A DNA stretch of 64,000 nt from positions 2,589,001 to 2,653,000 of the forward strand of contig NZ_CP011805.1 of the NCBI RefSeq assembly GCF_001028625.1, given 5' to 3'. Positions 24,422 through 32,244 of this stretch are shown here, piece by piece. Positions within the stretch are counted from its first letter, which is position 1. Each line of letters opens with the position of its first letter. Position numbers and translations under genes: made by a program. The DNA is from Pelagerythrobacter marensis. GTDB lineage: Bacteria > Pseudomonadota > Alphaproteobacteria > Sphingomonadales > Sphingomonadaceae. Under the pieces are notes generated by a model. The model made no database searches, was not told the DNA's origin, and worked only from the letters and a program-made list of their open reading frames with translations.

Positions 24422-25459
24422 TCATATCAGCAGGTGACCCGACCGGTCGCGCTTGGTCGCGAGGTAGCGGGCATTGTGCGGGTTGTCGGGCAGCTGGTGC
24501 GCGATCCGCTCGGTCACCGTGATCCCGCTGGCGGCAAGCGCATCGACCTTGGCGGGGTTGTTGGTCATCAGCCGGATCTCGTGCACGCCCAGCAGCTCCA
24601 GCATCCGTGCCGCGACCGGGAAGTCGCGCGCCTCGTCCGGCAGGCCGAGCCTGCGGTTGGCATCGACTGTGTCGAACCCCTGATCCTGCAGGCGATAGGC
24701 GCGCAGCTTGTTGACCAGGCCGATCCCGCGCCCTTCCTGCCGCAGGTAGAGCAGCACGCCCCAGCCGCCGCGTTCCGCCTCGTGCGCCATCGCGTGCAGC
24801 GCAGCGTCGAGCTGCGGCCCGCAATCGCACTTGAGGCTGCCGAGGATGTCGCCGGTAAGGCATTCGGAGTGCAGCCGGACCAGCGGGGCCGCATCGGATC
24901 GCTGCTCCCCGATGATCAGCGCGACGTGTTCGCGCATATCGTCGGCGCTGCGGAAGGCGACGATCTCGGCATCTTCGCTGGCCGAAACCGGCAGCCGGGC
25001 GCGAGTCGATATCGCCAGCGCCGAAGCGTCGGCCCAGACGTCGAGATCGGACACCGCCACCGGTTGCGCTTCGCCGGCCTGATCGGGATCGACCAGAAAT
25101 GCCGGGAGAATGCCCGCAATCCGCGCCAGTTCGAGCGCAGCCACTGCATGCTCCGCCCACGCAAGCTCTTCGGCGCGAAACGGCCCCTTCAGCGGGGACC
25201 GCAGATCGAGCGCCGGGTCCGCCACCGGCAGCGCCGCTGACAGGTCGAACGGTTCTGCGCCGCGGATCAGCACGGGGGCATGAGGCTCCGCCGCCGCGCG
25301 CTGGTTGGCGAGTTTCAGCGTTTCGGCGCGCGCTGCGGAAATCAGCATCCGGTCCGCGCTCGCCTGCCGCGCGATCGCGGTTTCGACCGGTAGCAGAACC
25401 GGCCCACCCTCCATCGCAAGCGGCCAGCCGTGGCGCAGGGCGTCGATCGCCTGCGCCAC
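24422..25459 (-). CDS. ribA: GTP cyclohydrolase II
   Basis: About 345 residues if the GTG at 25459 is the start; the true start is uncertain because the frame is open far upstream through the exonuclease gene. The C-terminal two-thirds is RibA: HSECLTGDILGSLKCDCGPQL gives the three zinc cysteines, LLYLRQEGRGIGLVNKLRAYRLQDQG has the catalytic region, and TNNPAKV completes the GTP site. It opens the GTP ring in the first committed riboflavin step. The N-terminal 150 residues are a divergent domain often seen on alphaproteobacterial RibA. It overlaps or abuts xth, so the two are probably cotranscribed. Confidence 0.9.
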   Translation of the reverse strand: MAQAIDALRHGWPLAMEGGPVLLPVETAIARQASADRMLISAARAETLKLANQRAAAEPHAPVLIRGAEPFDLSAALPVADPALDLRSPLKGPFRAEELAWAEHAVAALELARIAGILPAFLVDPDQAGEAQPVAVSDLDVWADASALAISTRARLPVSASEDAEIVAFRSADDMREHVALIIGEQRSDAAPLVRLHSECLTGDILGSLKCDCGPQLDAALHAMAHEAERGGWGVLLYLRQEGRGIGLVNKLRAYRLQDQGFDTVDANRRLGLPDEARDFPVAARMLELLGVHEIRLMTNNPAKVDALAASGITVTERIAHQLPDNPHNARYLATKRDRSGHLLI

Positions 25460-25488
25460 CCGCCGCGCGGGAGATGGCCCTGAGGCCG

Positions 25489-26280
25489 TCAGAGATCGAA
25501 CTCCGTGATCAGCGGCACGTGGTCGCTCGGGCTTTCCCAGCGCCGCGTTTCTTCCACGAAACGGTGGCTGGTCGCCTGCCGCGCCAGGTCCGGGCTGGCC
25601 CACATGTGATCGAGCCGCCGCCCCTGATCCTTCTGCCGCCAGAAACTGCGGTAGGACCACCAGGAATAATTGCGTTCCGGTGCGGGGATGAACGTGCGCC
25701 CAAGATCGACCCAGCCATGCGCATCGCGGAACCGGCCCAGCGTTTCCACCTCCACCGGCGTATGGCTGACCACCTTGAGCAGGGCCTTGTGATCGTAAAC
25801 GTCGCATTCCAGCGGCGCGATGTTGAAATCGCCGACGATCACGGTGGGCCGGTCGATCGCATCGGCCCAGCGGGTCATCCGGTCGAGGAAGTCGAGCTTC
25901 TGCCCGAACTTGGGATTGACGGTGCGGTCGGCGACATCGCCGCCGGCCGGGATATAGACGTTTTCCAGCACCACGCCCTGACCGGCGCCGAGCAGCTCGA
26001 CCCCGACGTGCCGCGCCTCCCCATTATCCTGCCAGTCGTGGCGGGAAAATTCGCGCAGCGGCAGCCGGCTGACCGTGGCGACACCGTGATAGCCCTTCTG
26101 CCCGTGAACGGCCTGGTGGACATAGCCCATGTCGGCCAGCGCCTGCGCCGGGAACTGGCTTTCCTGACACTTGATCTCCTGCAAACAGAGCACATCGGGT
26201 GCCTGTTCCTCGATCACGCGCTTGACCTGCTCGATACGCAGGCGGACCGAATTGATGTTCCAGGTGGCAATAGACAGCAT
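25489..26280 (-). CDS. xth: Exodeoxyribonuclease III
   Basis: 263 residues of the EEP fold: SIATWNINSVRLR, LCLQEIKCQ (metal Glu), NVYIPAGGD (catalytic Tyr region), VGDFNIAPLECDVYD (Asp-Asn pair), RLDHMWAS and SDHVPLITEFDL (catalytic His). It is an AP endonuclease and 3'-5' exonuclease in base-excision repair. WWSYRSFWRQKDQGRRLDH matches typical xth proteins. It lies upstream of ribA on the same strand with no spacer. The preceding transcript ends at the strong terminator at 26361-26397, so xth must have its own promoter within 26281-26360. Confidence 0.94.
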   Translation of the reverse strand: MLSIATWNINSVRLRIEQVKRVIEEQAPDVLCLQEIKCQESQFPAQALADMGYVHQAVHGQKGYHGVATVSRLPLREFSRHDWQDNGEARHVGVELLGAGQGVVLENVYIPAGGDVADRTVNPKFGQKLDFLDRMTRWADAIDRPTVIVGDFNIAPLECDVYDHKALLKVVSHTPVEVETLGRFRDAHGWVDLGRTFIPAPERNYSWWSYRSFWRQKDQGRRLDHMWASPDLARQATSHRFVEETRRWESPSDHVPLITEFDL

Positions 26281-26360
26281 GGTCCGGCCTTAGGTGCCCG
26301 AATCGCCAGCGGCAAGCCGGTGGAATGCCTGATCGCCCCCCGGCATTTCCGCATGGCAAC

Positions 26361-26397
26361 AAAAAACCCTCGTGCCGGGGGCATTGGCACGAGGGTT
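26361..26397 (-). terminator. Strong intrinsic terminator on the minus strand
   Basis: A perfect 12-bp stem (26365-26376 with 26386-26397) has a 9-base loop and, on the minus strand, is followed directly by TTTTTT. It ends transcription coming from the lolA side, before xth. Nearly 180 bp separate it from the lolA stop. Confidence 0.9.
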
Positions 26398-26574
26398 CCA
26401 TGTTAGCGTTCGTCACGCTGTTACAAGACAGCTTTTCTTGCGAGAGCAGGGCAACAGGGGGGAGACCCGCCTCGCGCCGTCTTGCAAAGCCAAGATAGGC
26501 ATTGGTGGCTTTCTAACCAATGAACGACACGCGGCATCTCGTCGCAATCGCCGAACGTCGCGGCTTGAAAGCGT
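26365..26574 (-). ncRNA. Candidate structured RNA or lolA 3' UTR
   Basis: This 210-base stretch between the lolA stop and the terminator codes for nothing recognisable. On the minus strand it contains a long hairpin: 26476-26487 pairs with 26421-26432 (12 bp counting two G-U pairs), with an inner stem of 26471-26475 with 26440-26444 and 26466-26470 with 26446-26450. A second 7-bp stem (AAAGCCA/TGGCTTT) lies beside it. Ending in an intrinsic terminator, it could be an independent small RNA or one processed from the lolA message. I could not match it to 6S, SRP, tmRNA or RNase P. Confidence 0.4.
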
Positions 26575-27285
26575 TCAGCGCGGGCGGCGGGTGGATCGGC
26601 GCGGGTCCCGATAGGTGAACGCGCTGTCGGCCACCGCAATGCCGTAGCGATGATTGCGCAGGCGCACGGTCGTGCGGTTGTTCTGCGCGTCGAGCGCAAC
26701 CCAGTTCGTCAGTTCCAGACCGCCGGGGGCGGCGGCATTGCGCGTGAAAATCAGGGTGATCACGCCGAATTGCGGCTTGTTCACGTCCCGCACCTGAACG
26801 CTGACGACATTCGGATGCTGGGTCGGAACCAGCTTGCCGTAACGCTTCACGTCGCGCGCCGGATCGAGCAGGGCACCGAGCGGCGAATCGGAGATCGGCC
26901 AGCGTTCGACCTGGTTCACCTCGTAATCGATCATGGTGAACGACTTGCCGTTGGAAACCAGCAGCAGCGGCACCCCGTCTTCGTACTGGAAGCGGATCTT
27001 GCCCGGCCGTTTCAGCGTCATCTCACCGGAAACCGTGCGCCCCTTGCGATCGGTCTGGGTGAAGTCGGCCTTCATCGTCGAAATATCGCGCAGGGCGGCA
27101 ACCGCACGGTCGAGATCGCCCTCCGCCGCCGCGACCGGCGCTGTCGGCGCGACCAGGGCGGCAGGAACGGCGAGCGCGAACGCCGCAGCGATCGCGATAC
27201 CACGCGGCAGGCCAGCGGGCCGATGGGAAAATACGCGGTGCGCCAGGCGGCGCAGCGGGTTTGCGGTGATCTTGTGCACTGTCAT
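26575..27285 (-). CDS. lolA: Outer-membrane lipoprotein carrier protein LolA family
   Basis: About 236 residues. A signal peptide with a long n-region (IAIAAAFALAVPAALVAP, cleaved near AAAEG) is followed by the LolA fold: LRDISTMKADFTQTDRKGRTVSGEMTLKRPGKIRFQYED, LLLVSNGKSFTMIDYEVNQVERWPI, and a C-terminal sheet with LTNWVALDAQNNRTTVRLRN. LolA carries lipoproteins across the periplasm from LolCDE to the outer membrane. The ATG at 27285 stands one base after GGAG; the GTG at 27279 has better spacing (seven bases), so the real start could be six bases later. The Arg-rich C-terminus is unusual. Confidence 0.85.
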   Translation of the reverse strand: MTVHKITANPLRRLAHRVFSHRPAGLPRGIAIAAAFALAVPAALVAPTAPVAAAEGDLDRAVAALRDISTMKADFTQTDRKGRTVSGEMTLKRPGKIRFQYEDGVPLLLVSNGKSFTMIDYEVNQVERWPISDSPLGALLDPARDVKRYGKLVPTQHPNVVSVQVRDVNKPQFGVITLIFTRNAAAPGGLELTNWVALDAQNNRTTVRLRNHRYGIAVADSAFTYRDPRRSTRRPR

Positions 27286-27349
27286 GCTCCGTGAGTTAGG
27301 GCTGGAGCATTGAACCGCCGCTGAATTCATCCGGTTCCGGCGATTCAGC

Positions 27350-27517
27350 TTACTTGATCTTCGCTTCCTTGAACTCGACGTGCTTGCGCACGACGGGATC
27401 GTACTTGCGGAAGGTCATCTTCTCGGTGATGTTCCGGGGATTCTTCTTCGTCACGTAGTAGAAGCCCGTGTCGGCAGTCGAGACGAGCTTGATCTTGACG
27501 GTTGCGGGCTTCGCCAT
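27350..27517 (-). CDS. rpmG: 50S ribosomal protein L33
   Basis: A 55-residue protein beginning MAKPATVKIKLVSTADTGFYYV and containing TKKNPRNITEKMTFRKYDPVVRKHVEFKEAKIK. It lacks the zinc cysteines of some L33 forms, as is usual in alphaproteobacteria. Small size and basic composition are typical. It is on the same strand as lolA and the arfB-like gene, with gaps of 64 and 138 bp to them. Confidence 0.96.
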   Translation of the reverse strand: MAKPATVKIKLVSTADTGFYYVTKKNPRNITEKMTFRKYDPVVRKHVEFKEAKIK

Positions 27518-27655
27518 GGCGTGTTCCTAAAAGATCGACAGGGGGCCGCCCGACGCCGTCGGACCTGCCCGAAAAAATACAGGCGGCGCGCACGGCACCG
27601 CCCTTCCGGCGCGCCCATTGGGCGATTCACCGGCGAAAGTCAAGCGCGCACCGCG

Positions 27656-28060
27656 TTACCAGTCGACCTTGCCGCGCCCTGCCTTGATCGCGCCGCGCGC
27701 CTTCTTGGTCTTGAGCCGCTTGACCTTGCCCACCCGGTTCACCCGGCTTTTCGCCCGTTTGCGCGGCGGGGTCAGCGCATCGCCGAGCAGCGCCGACAGC
27801 CGTTCGCGCGCTGCCTCCCGATTCTGTTCCTGCGTGCGATATTCGCGCGCGGTCAGCACGATCTCGCCCCGCTGCGTCATGCGGCTGCCGGCGATTTCCT
27901 TCAGCCGCTCGAACGCTTCGGGCGGCATCCCAAGGGCAAAGACATCGACTCGCAGCTGCACCGCGGTTGCCACCTTGTTGACGTTCTGCCCACCCGGGCC
28001 ACTGGCGGCGATGAACTTCTCTTCCGCGATCTCCAGCGCAAGATCGACGATTCTACCCAT
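27656..28060 (-). CDS. arfB: Peptidyl-tRNA hydrolase ArfB (class I release-factor-like)
   Basis: 134 residues with the release-factor GGQ motif (ASGPGGQNVNKVATAVQLRVDV, Gln27) and a strongly basic C-terminal tail (PRKRAKSRVNRVGKVKRLKTKKARGAIKAGRGKVDW) that in ArfB/YaeJ enters the empty mRNA channel of stalled ribosomes. It lacks codon-recognition domains. It rescues stalled ribosomes by hydrolysing the peptidyl-tRNA. The start overlaps the pseudouridine synthase gene by 8 bp. Confidence 0.92.
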   Translation of the reverse strand: MGRIVDLALEIAEEKFIAASGPGGQNVNKVATAVQLRVDVFALGMPPEAFERLKEIAGSRMTQRGEIVLTAREYRTQEQNREAARERLSALLGDALTPPRKRAKSRVNRVGKVKRLKTKKARGAIKAGRGKVDW

Positions 28061-28706
28061 CGGCGAAACCGAGTGCTCCGAAATCCGGGGGAAGGGGTGC
28101 GACAGCCTCGATCGCCGGCTTGCCCTGGCGCTGGACGACCAGCCCGGCGGCATGGAGCATCGTGCGTCCAGCCCCCTTGCCGGTGCCGTAAACGGGATCG
28201 CCCAGCAGCGGGATGCCGATACCGCTGGCGGCATGGACGCGGATCTGATGCGTGCGCCCGGTTTCCGGCGTAAATTCGACCAGTGTGCGCCCGCCGCAGC
28301 GCGAAAGGGTGCGCCAGTGCGTCAGCGAGGGCTTGCCCTTCTTCGCCGGTATCATGCGCCAGCCTTTTTCCGCGCTGCTGATCTTGCTCAGCGACAGTTC
28401 GATCGTGCCCGTTTCGTCCGCCGGCTCGCCGTCGAGAATGCCGAGGTATCGCTTGTCCACCAGCCGATTTTCGAAAGCGCCGGCGAATCGTTTCAGCGCC
28501 TTGGGATTGCGCGCCAGCAGCAGACAGCCCGAGGTATCGGTATCGAGCCGGTGCACCGCGACCGGCGCGCGCTGGAAGCCGAGCTTGAGCGTATCGAGGT
28601 GATCCTCCAGCGATGCGCCACCCTTGCGGGGGCGCTCAATCGGCAGACCGCCGGGCTTGTCGATCACCAGCGCTTCGCCGTCTTCGAAGAGAATATCGAT
28701 GTTCAT
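28053..28706 (-). CDS. RluA-family pseudouridine synthase
   Basis: 217 residues: EALVIDKPGGLPI opens the fold, HRLDTDTSGCLLLARN holds the catalytic Asp, RYLGILDG and KPSLTHWRTLSR follow, and RTHQIRVHAASGIGIPLLGDPVYG completes the signature. There is no S4 domain, so it belongs to the short RluA/TruC-like group acting on rRNA or tRNA; the target uridine cannot be assigned. It overlaps pabBC upstream by 4 bp (ATGA) and arfB downstream by 8 bp. Confidence 0.9.
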   Translation of the reverse strand: MNIDILFEDGEALVIDKPGGLPIERPRKGGASLEDHLDTLKLGFQRAPVAVHRLDTDTSGCLLLARNPKALKRFAGAFENRLVDKRYLGILDGEPADETGTIELSLSKISSAEKGWRMIPAKKGKPSLTHWRTLSRCGGRTLVEFTPETGRTHQIRVHAASGIGIPLLGDPVYGTGKGAGRTMLHAAGLVVQRQGKPAIEAVAPLPPDFGALGFADG

Positions 28707-30526
28707 ATAAGTTCAGCCCGTAGCAGGCCGCGCAGGGCATTGCCGACAAGAAATCCGCTTTCGAGGTCGTCGAGGGTCAATTCGGCCTCTCGCGCACGAT
28801 TGTCGGCGATCAGCGCCTCCCGCCCGACGCCGGGCAGCAGGCCGATCCGGGCGGGCGGCGTGTCGAGCATATCGCCGCGTTGATAGAAGATGTTGGTGAA
28901 GCTGCCTTCGGTCACCAGCCCATCGTCGCGCACGAAGATCGCCTCGTTCGCCCCGGCATCGCGCGCGACGGACAGTGCCTCCTGGTAAAATCCGCGATCA
29001 GTGGTCTTGTGCCGCAGCCGCCAGTCGCCCGGATCGACCGGTAGCGGCAGTGCGATGCAGCGCACGGGGCCTTCGGACAGGGGCGGAATATCGCCGGCCT
29101 CCAGCGCGATCGCCCCGCTGCGCGATGCCAGCAGCCGCACGCGCGATTCGCGCTCCAGTTCGAAACACAGCGCCTGGATGCGGTTGCGCGCCGCGTGCCG
29201 ATCGAACGCGAAGCCGAATGCGGCGGCGCTGGCCTTCATCCGTTCCAGGTGTCCTTCGATCAGCGCGATACCTTCTTCGGGGGTGAAGCGCATCGTTTCG
29301 ATCAGGTCGAAGCCGGGCGCGCACCCGGCGGCCGAGCTGCGCCGGGCGAAGTCTCCCTTCAGCACGGCCTCGCGCCACTCGGTCAGGGGGGCGCTGTCGG
29401 CGACAATGGCCGATCCCACGCCAAGCACGGCGCTGCCCTGCGCATTCTCGATCGGGGTCAGCCGCAGGGTGCGGATGGCGACGTTGAAGGCGGCATCGCC
29501 CCCGTTTCCATCCCGGGCCGGCCCGATCCGCCCGATTGCCCCGCAGTAGGGGCCGCGCGCATCGCGCTCGACTTCGGCGATCAGTTCCATGGCACGAATC
29601 TTGGGCGCGCCGGTGATCGAGCCGCAGGGGAACATTGCCCGCACCAGGTCCGCCGCGCCGCGCCCTTCGGCCATCCGCGCGCGTACCGTGGTCACCATCT
29701 GATGAACCGTGGGATAGCTTTCGACCGCGAACGGCGCATCGACCCGGACGCTGCCCGGTTCCGCCACGCGGCTGAGGTCGTTGCGCAGCAGGTCGACGAT
29801 CATCAGGTTTTCCGCTCGGTCCTTCGCGGAGCCGGCCAGTTCTTCCGCCAGCGCGCGGTCGCGTGCCGGGTCGTCCGCCCGCGGGCGGGTGCCCTTCATC
29901 GGCTTGGCCTTGGCCTCGCGCCCTTTCAACGACGCAAACAGTTCGGGCGAAAGGCTGAGCAGCCAGTGCTGACCGTCGAACACCATTCCGCCGTATCCCG
30001 CCTGCGCGGCCGGGCGCAGCGCGGCATAGAGCCCCTGGGGATCGCCGCGATACGAACCGGCAAGCGGGAACGTAAGGTTCGCCTGATAGATCTCGCCCGC
30101 GCGGATCGCATCCTGCAACCGCGCGAATGCCGCCGTATATGCACCCGGCGATATCTGCGGGTCGAGCGGTCCGAGCGCGACCTCTCCCGAAGCGCGGGCG
30201 GCGAGCCACCCATCGACTTCACTCGCGGGAATCACGGTTTCGCGTGCGAACAGGCCCAGCCAAACCAGCGGACCGGCACTGCCGCTGCGCGCTTCGGCCA
30301 AGGGCATCAGCCTGGGTTCGAGAGCCAGCCCCGCTTCGTATGCGATAAAGCCCGCCAGCCATCCGCCGCGCTCCGCCCGGGCGGCATCCGCAGCCTGCAG
30401 GGTCGCCGCCACCTCGCCCGGTCGCCGCGCGACGAAAACTTCGGCGGGGTCTTCGTAAAGGTGCGCGTCGGCGGGGCTTTCGCCGCGCGCATCGTCCAGC
30501 AATACAAAGGGAACTTGGTCCGGCAT
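28703..30526 (-). CDS. pabBC: Fused aminodeoxychorismate synthase component I and 4-amino-4-deoxychorismate lyase (PabB-PabC)
   Basis: 607 residues. Residues 1 to about 390 are PabB: FIAYEAGLALEPRL, YQANLTFPL, SLSPELFASL, KPMKGTRPR, ENLMIVDLLRNDLSRV, MFPCGSITGAPKIRAMELI and GPYCGAIG, i.e. a chorismate-binding domain. From about residue 400 the PLP fold IV lyase begins (GFDLIETMRFTPEEGIALIEGHLERM, HKTTDRGFYQEAL with the likely PLP Lys, and EAIFVRDDGLVTEGSFTNIF). One polypeptide would thus aminate chorismate and release pyruvate to give p-aminobenzoate for folate. The amidotransferase PabA must be elsewhere. The ATG at 30526 gives the natural N-terminus. Confidence 0.93.
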   Translation of the reverse strand: MPDQVPFVLLDDARGESPADAHLYEDPAEVFVARRPGEVAATLQAADAARAERGGWLAGFIAYEAGLALEPRLMPLAEARSGSAGPLVWLGLFARETVIPASEVDGWLAARASGEVALGPLDPQISPGAYTAAFARLQDAIRAGEIYQANLTFPLAGSYRGDPQGLYAALRPAAQAGYGGMVFDGQHWLLSLSPELFASLKGREAKAKPMKGTRPRADDPARDRALAEELAGSAKDRAENLMIVDLLRNDLSRVAEPGSVRVDAPFAVESYPTVHQMVTTVRARMAEGRGAADLVRAMFPCGSITGAPKIRAMELIAEVERDARGPYCGAIGRIGPARDGNGGDAAFNVAIRTLRLTPIENAQGSAVLGVGSAIVADSAPLTEWREAVLKGDFARRSSAAGCAPGFDLIETMRFTPEEGIALIEGHLERMKASAAAFGFAFDRHAARNRIQALCFELERESRVRLLASRSGAIALEAGDIPPLSEGPVRCIALPLPVDPGDWRLRHKTTDRGFYQEALSVARDAGANEAIFVRDDGLVTEGSFTNIFYQRGDMLDTPPARIGLLPGVGREALIADNRAREAELTLDDLESGFLVGNALRGLLRAELI

Positions 30527-30612
30527 CCGGCCAGCCTTAGGGGCAGCGGGAAAATACGCCAAGCCGCGAACTTGACCGCGCGCGATGCCGTGGGCCATGC
30601 CCGGCGGAGACG

Positions 30613-32205
30613 ATGGCGGGAGACTACGTGGTGAGTGATATCTTTCTCGGGCTGGGCGGAAATGGCGAGAAGCAGTTTCTCGATCTCTCGCGCGCCAACC
30701 GGCACGGGCTGATCGCCGGGGCAACCGGCACCGGCAAGACGGTGACCCTGCAGGGCCTGGCCGAAAGCTTTTCCGCCAATGGCGTGCCGGTCTTCGTGGC
30801 CGATGTGAAAGGCGACCTGTCGGGGATCGCCATGGCCGGATCGCCCACGTTCAAGAATGCCGACAAGCTGGAGGAACGGGCGAAGGAGCTGGGCATGGAC
30901 GACTATGCCTATTCCGACAATCCGGCGGTGTTCTGGGATCTCTACGGCGAACAGGGGCACCCGATCCGCACGACGATTTCGGAAATGGGGCCGCTGCTGC
31001 TCGCGCGTCTGCTCGATCTCAATGACACGCAGGAAGGCGTGCTGCAGATCGTGTTCCGCCATGCCGACGACAATGGCCTGCTGCTGCTCGATCTGGGCGA
31101 CCTGCAGGCGATGCTGGCCCACTGCGCCGAAAATGCGAAGGACCTGAGCGCGAAGTACGGCAATGTCAGCCGCGCCAGTGTCGGGGCGATCCAGCGCCAG
31201 CTGCTTAGTTTTGAAAGCCAGGGGGCCGATCGCTTTTTCGGCGAGCCGGCGCTGGAGATCGACGACTTCCTCAAGTGTGACGATCAGGGACGCGGCTTTG
31301 TCAACGTGCTGGCGGCGGACAAGCTGATGCGCAGCCCCAAGCTCTACGCCACCTTCCTGCTCTGGCTGCTGGCCGAACTGTTCGAAAGCCTGCCCGAGGT
31401 CGGCGACCCGGAAAAGCCGAAGCTGGTGTTCTTCTTCGACGAGGCGCACCTGCTGTTCGACGATGCGCCCAAAGCGCTGGAAGACAAGATCGAACAGGTC
31501 GTGCGCCTGATCCGCTCGAAAGGGGTGGGCGTGTTCTTCGTCACCCAGAACCCGATCGACATTCCCGAAGAAGTGGCCGGCCAGCTCGGCAACCGGGTCC
31601 AGCACGCGCTGCGCGCCTTCACCCCGCGCGACCAGCGCGCGATCAGGGCCGCGGCCGAAACCTTCCGTATCAATCCCGATCTCGACGTGGAACAGGCGAT
31701 CACCGAGCTGAAAGTGGGCGAGGCGCTGGTTTCCACCCTGCTCGAAGACGGTGCGCCCTCGGTCGTTCAGCGCACGCTGATCAAGCCGCCACGCAGCCGG
31801 CTGGGCCCGGTAAGCGCGAAGGAACGCGCCATCGTGCAATCGGTAAGCCCGTTCGACGGCAAGTACGACACCGCGATCGACCGCGAAAGTGCGGAGGAAG
31901 TGCTGGCGCAAAAGGCCCTCGATGCTGCCGCCACGGCGGAGGAAGTCGAGGAGAAAGGGCGCGAGGAAGTGGAGAAGCGCCCCCGCAAGAGCACTTCGAT
32001 CTGGAGCAAGGCGATGAAGCGCGCGATTGGCGCAGCCACCAGCTCGGGCGCCGCGATTGCGGCCAGTGCGATCACCGGCAAGCGTTCGCGCGCCAATCCG
32101 ATGAAGACCGCCGCCAGTTCGGGCCTCGGTTCGATCGCCACCGATCTGGCGGGGCCGCTCGCCGGGCGCTTCGTGCGCAATATCATCGGCGGCCTGATGC
32201 GATAG
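30613..32205 (+). CDS. HerA-like ATPase (DUF853 family)
   Basis: 530 residues. An N-terminal RecA-like ATPase has Walker A GATGTGKT (residues 36-43), VFVADVKGDLSG after the first strand, and Walker B LVFFFDEAHLL. FFVTQNPIDIPEEVAGQLGNRVQHALRAF is the hallmark of the DUF853/YjgR subgroup. The C-terminus is a basic Glu/Lys stretch with an Ala/Gly-rich end. HerA relatives are DNA pumps working with NurA nucleases or in defence, but DUF853 has no defined role. It is divergent from pabBC across 86 bp, with no nuclease or defence gene next to it. Confidence 0.88.
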   Translation: MAGDYVVSDIFLGLGGNGEKQFLDLSRANRHGLIAGATGTGKTVTLQGLAESFSANGVPVFVADVKGDLSGIAMAGSPTFKNADKLEERAKELGMDDYAYSDNPAVFWDLYGEQGHPIRTTISEMGPLLLARLLDLNDTQEGVLQIVFRHADDNGLLLLDLGDLQAMLAHCAENAKDLSAKYGNVSRASVGAIQRQLLSFESQGADRFFGEPALEIDDFLKCDDQGRGFVNVLAADKLMRSPKLYATFLLWLLAELFESLPEVGDPEKPKLVFFFDEAHLLFDDAPKALEDKIEQVVRLIRSKGVGVFFVTQNPIDIPEEVAGQLGNRVQHALRAFTPRDQRAIRAAAETFRINPDLDVEQAITELKVGEALVSTLLEDGAPSVVQRTLIKPPRSRLGPVSAKERAIVQSVSPFDGKYDTAIDRESAEEVLAQKALDAAATAEEVEEKGREEVEKRPRKSTSIWSKAMKRAIGAATSSGAAIAASAITGKRSRANPMKTAASSGLGSIATDLAGPLAGRFVRNIIGGLMR

Positions 32206-32244
32206 AGCCGGTTTCGGCGAGGTTGTAGCGGTACCCGGCCGCGA

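Noticed and set aside
26365..26574. The structured region as 6S RNA or SRP RNA.
   Set aside because: It lacks the 6S central-bubble flanks I would expect and the SRP GNAR loop region. Only a generic structured-RNA call is justified.
30613..32205. HerA-like ATPase as a defence-island component.
   Set aside because: No NurA, Sir2, nuclease or other defence gene is adjacent. The sequence belongs to the DUF853/YjgR branch, which is widespread on chromosomes.
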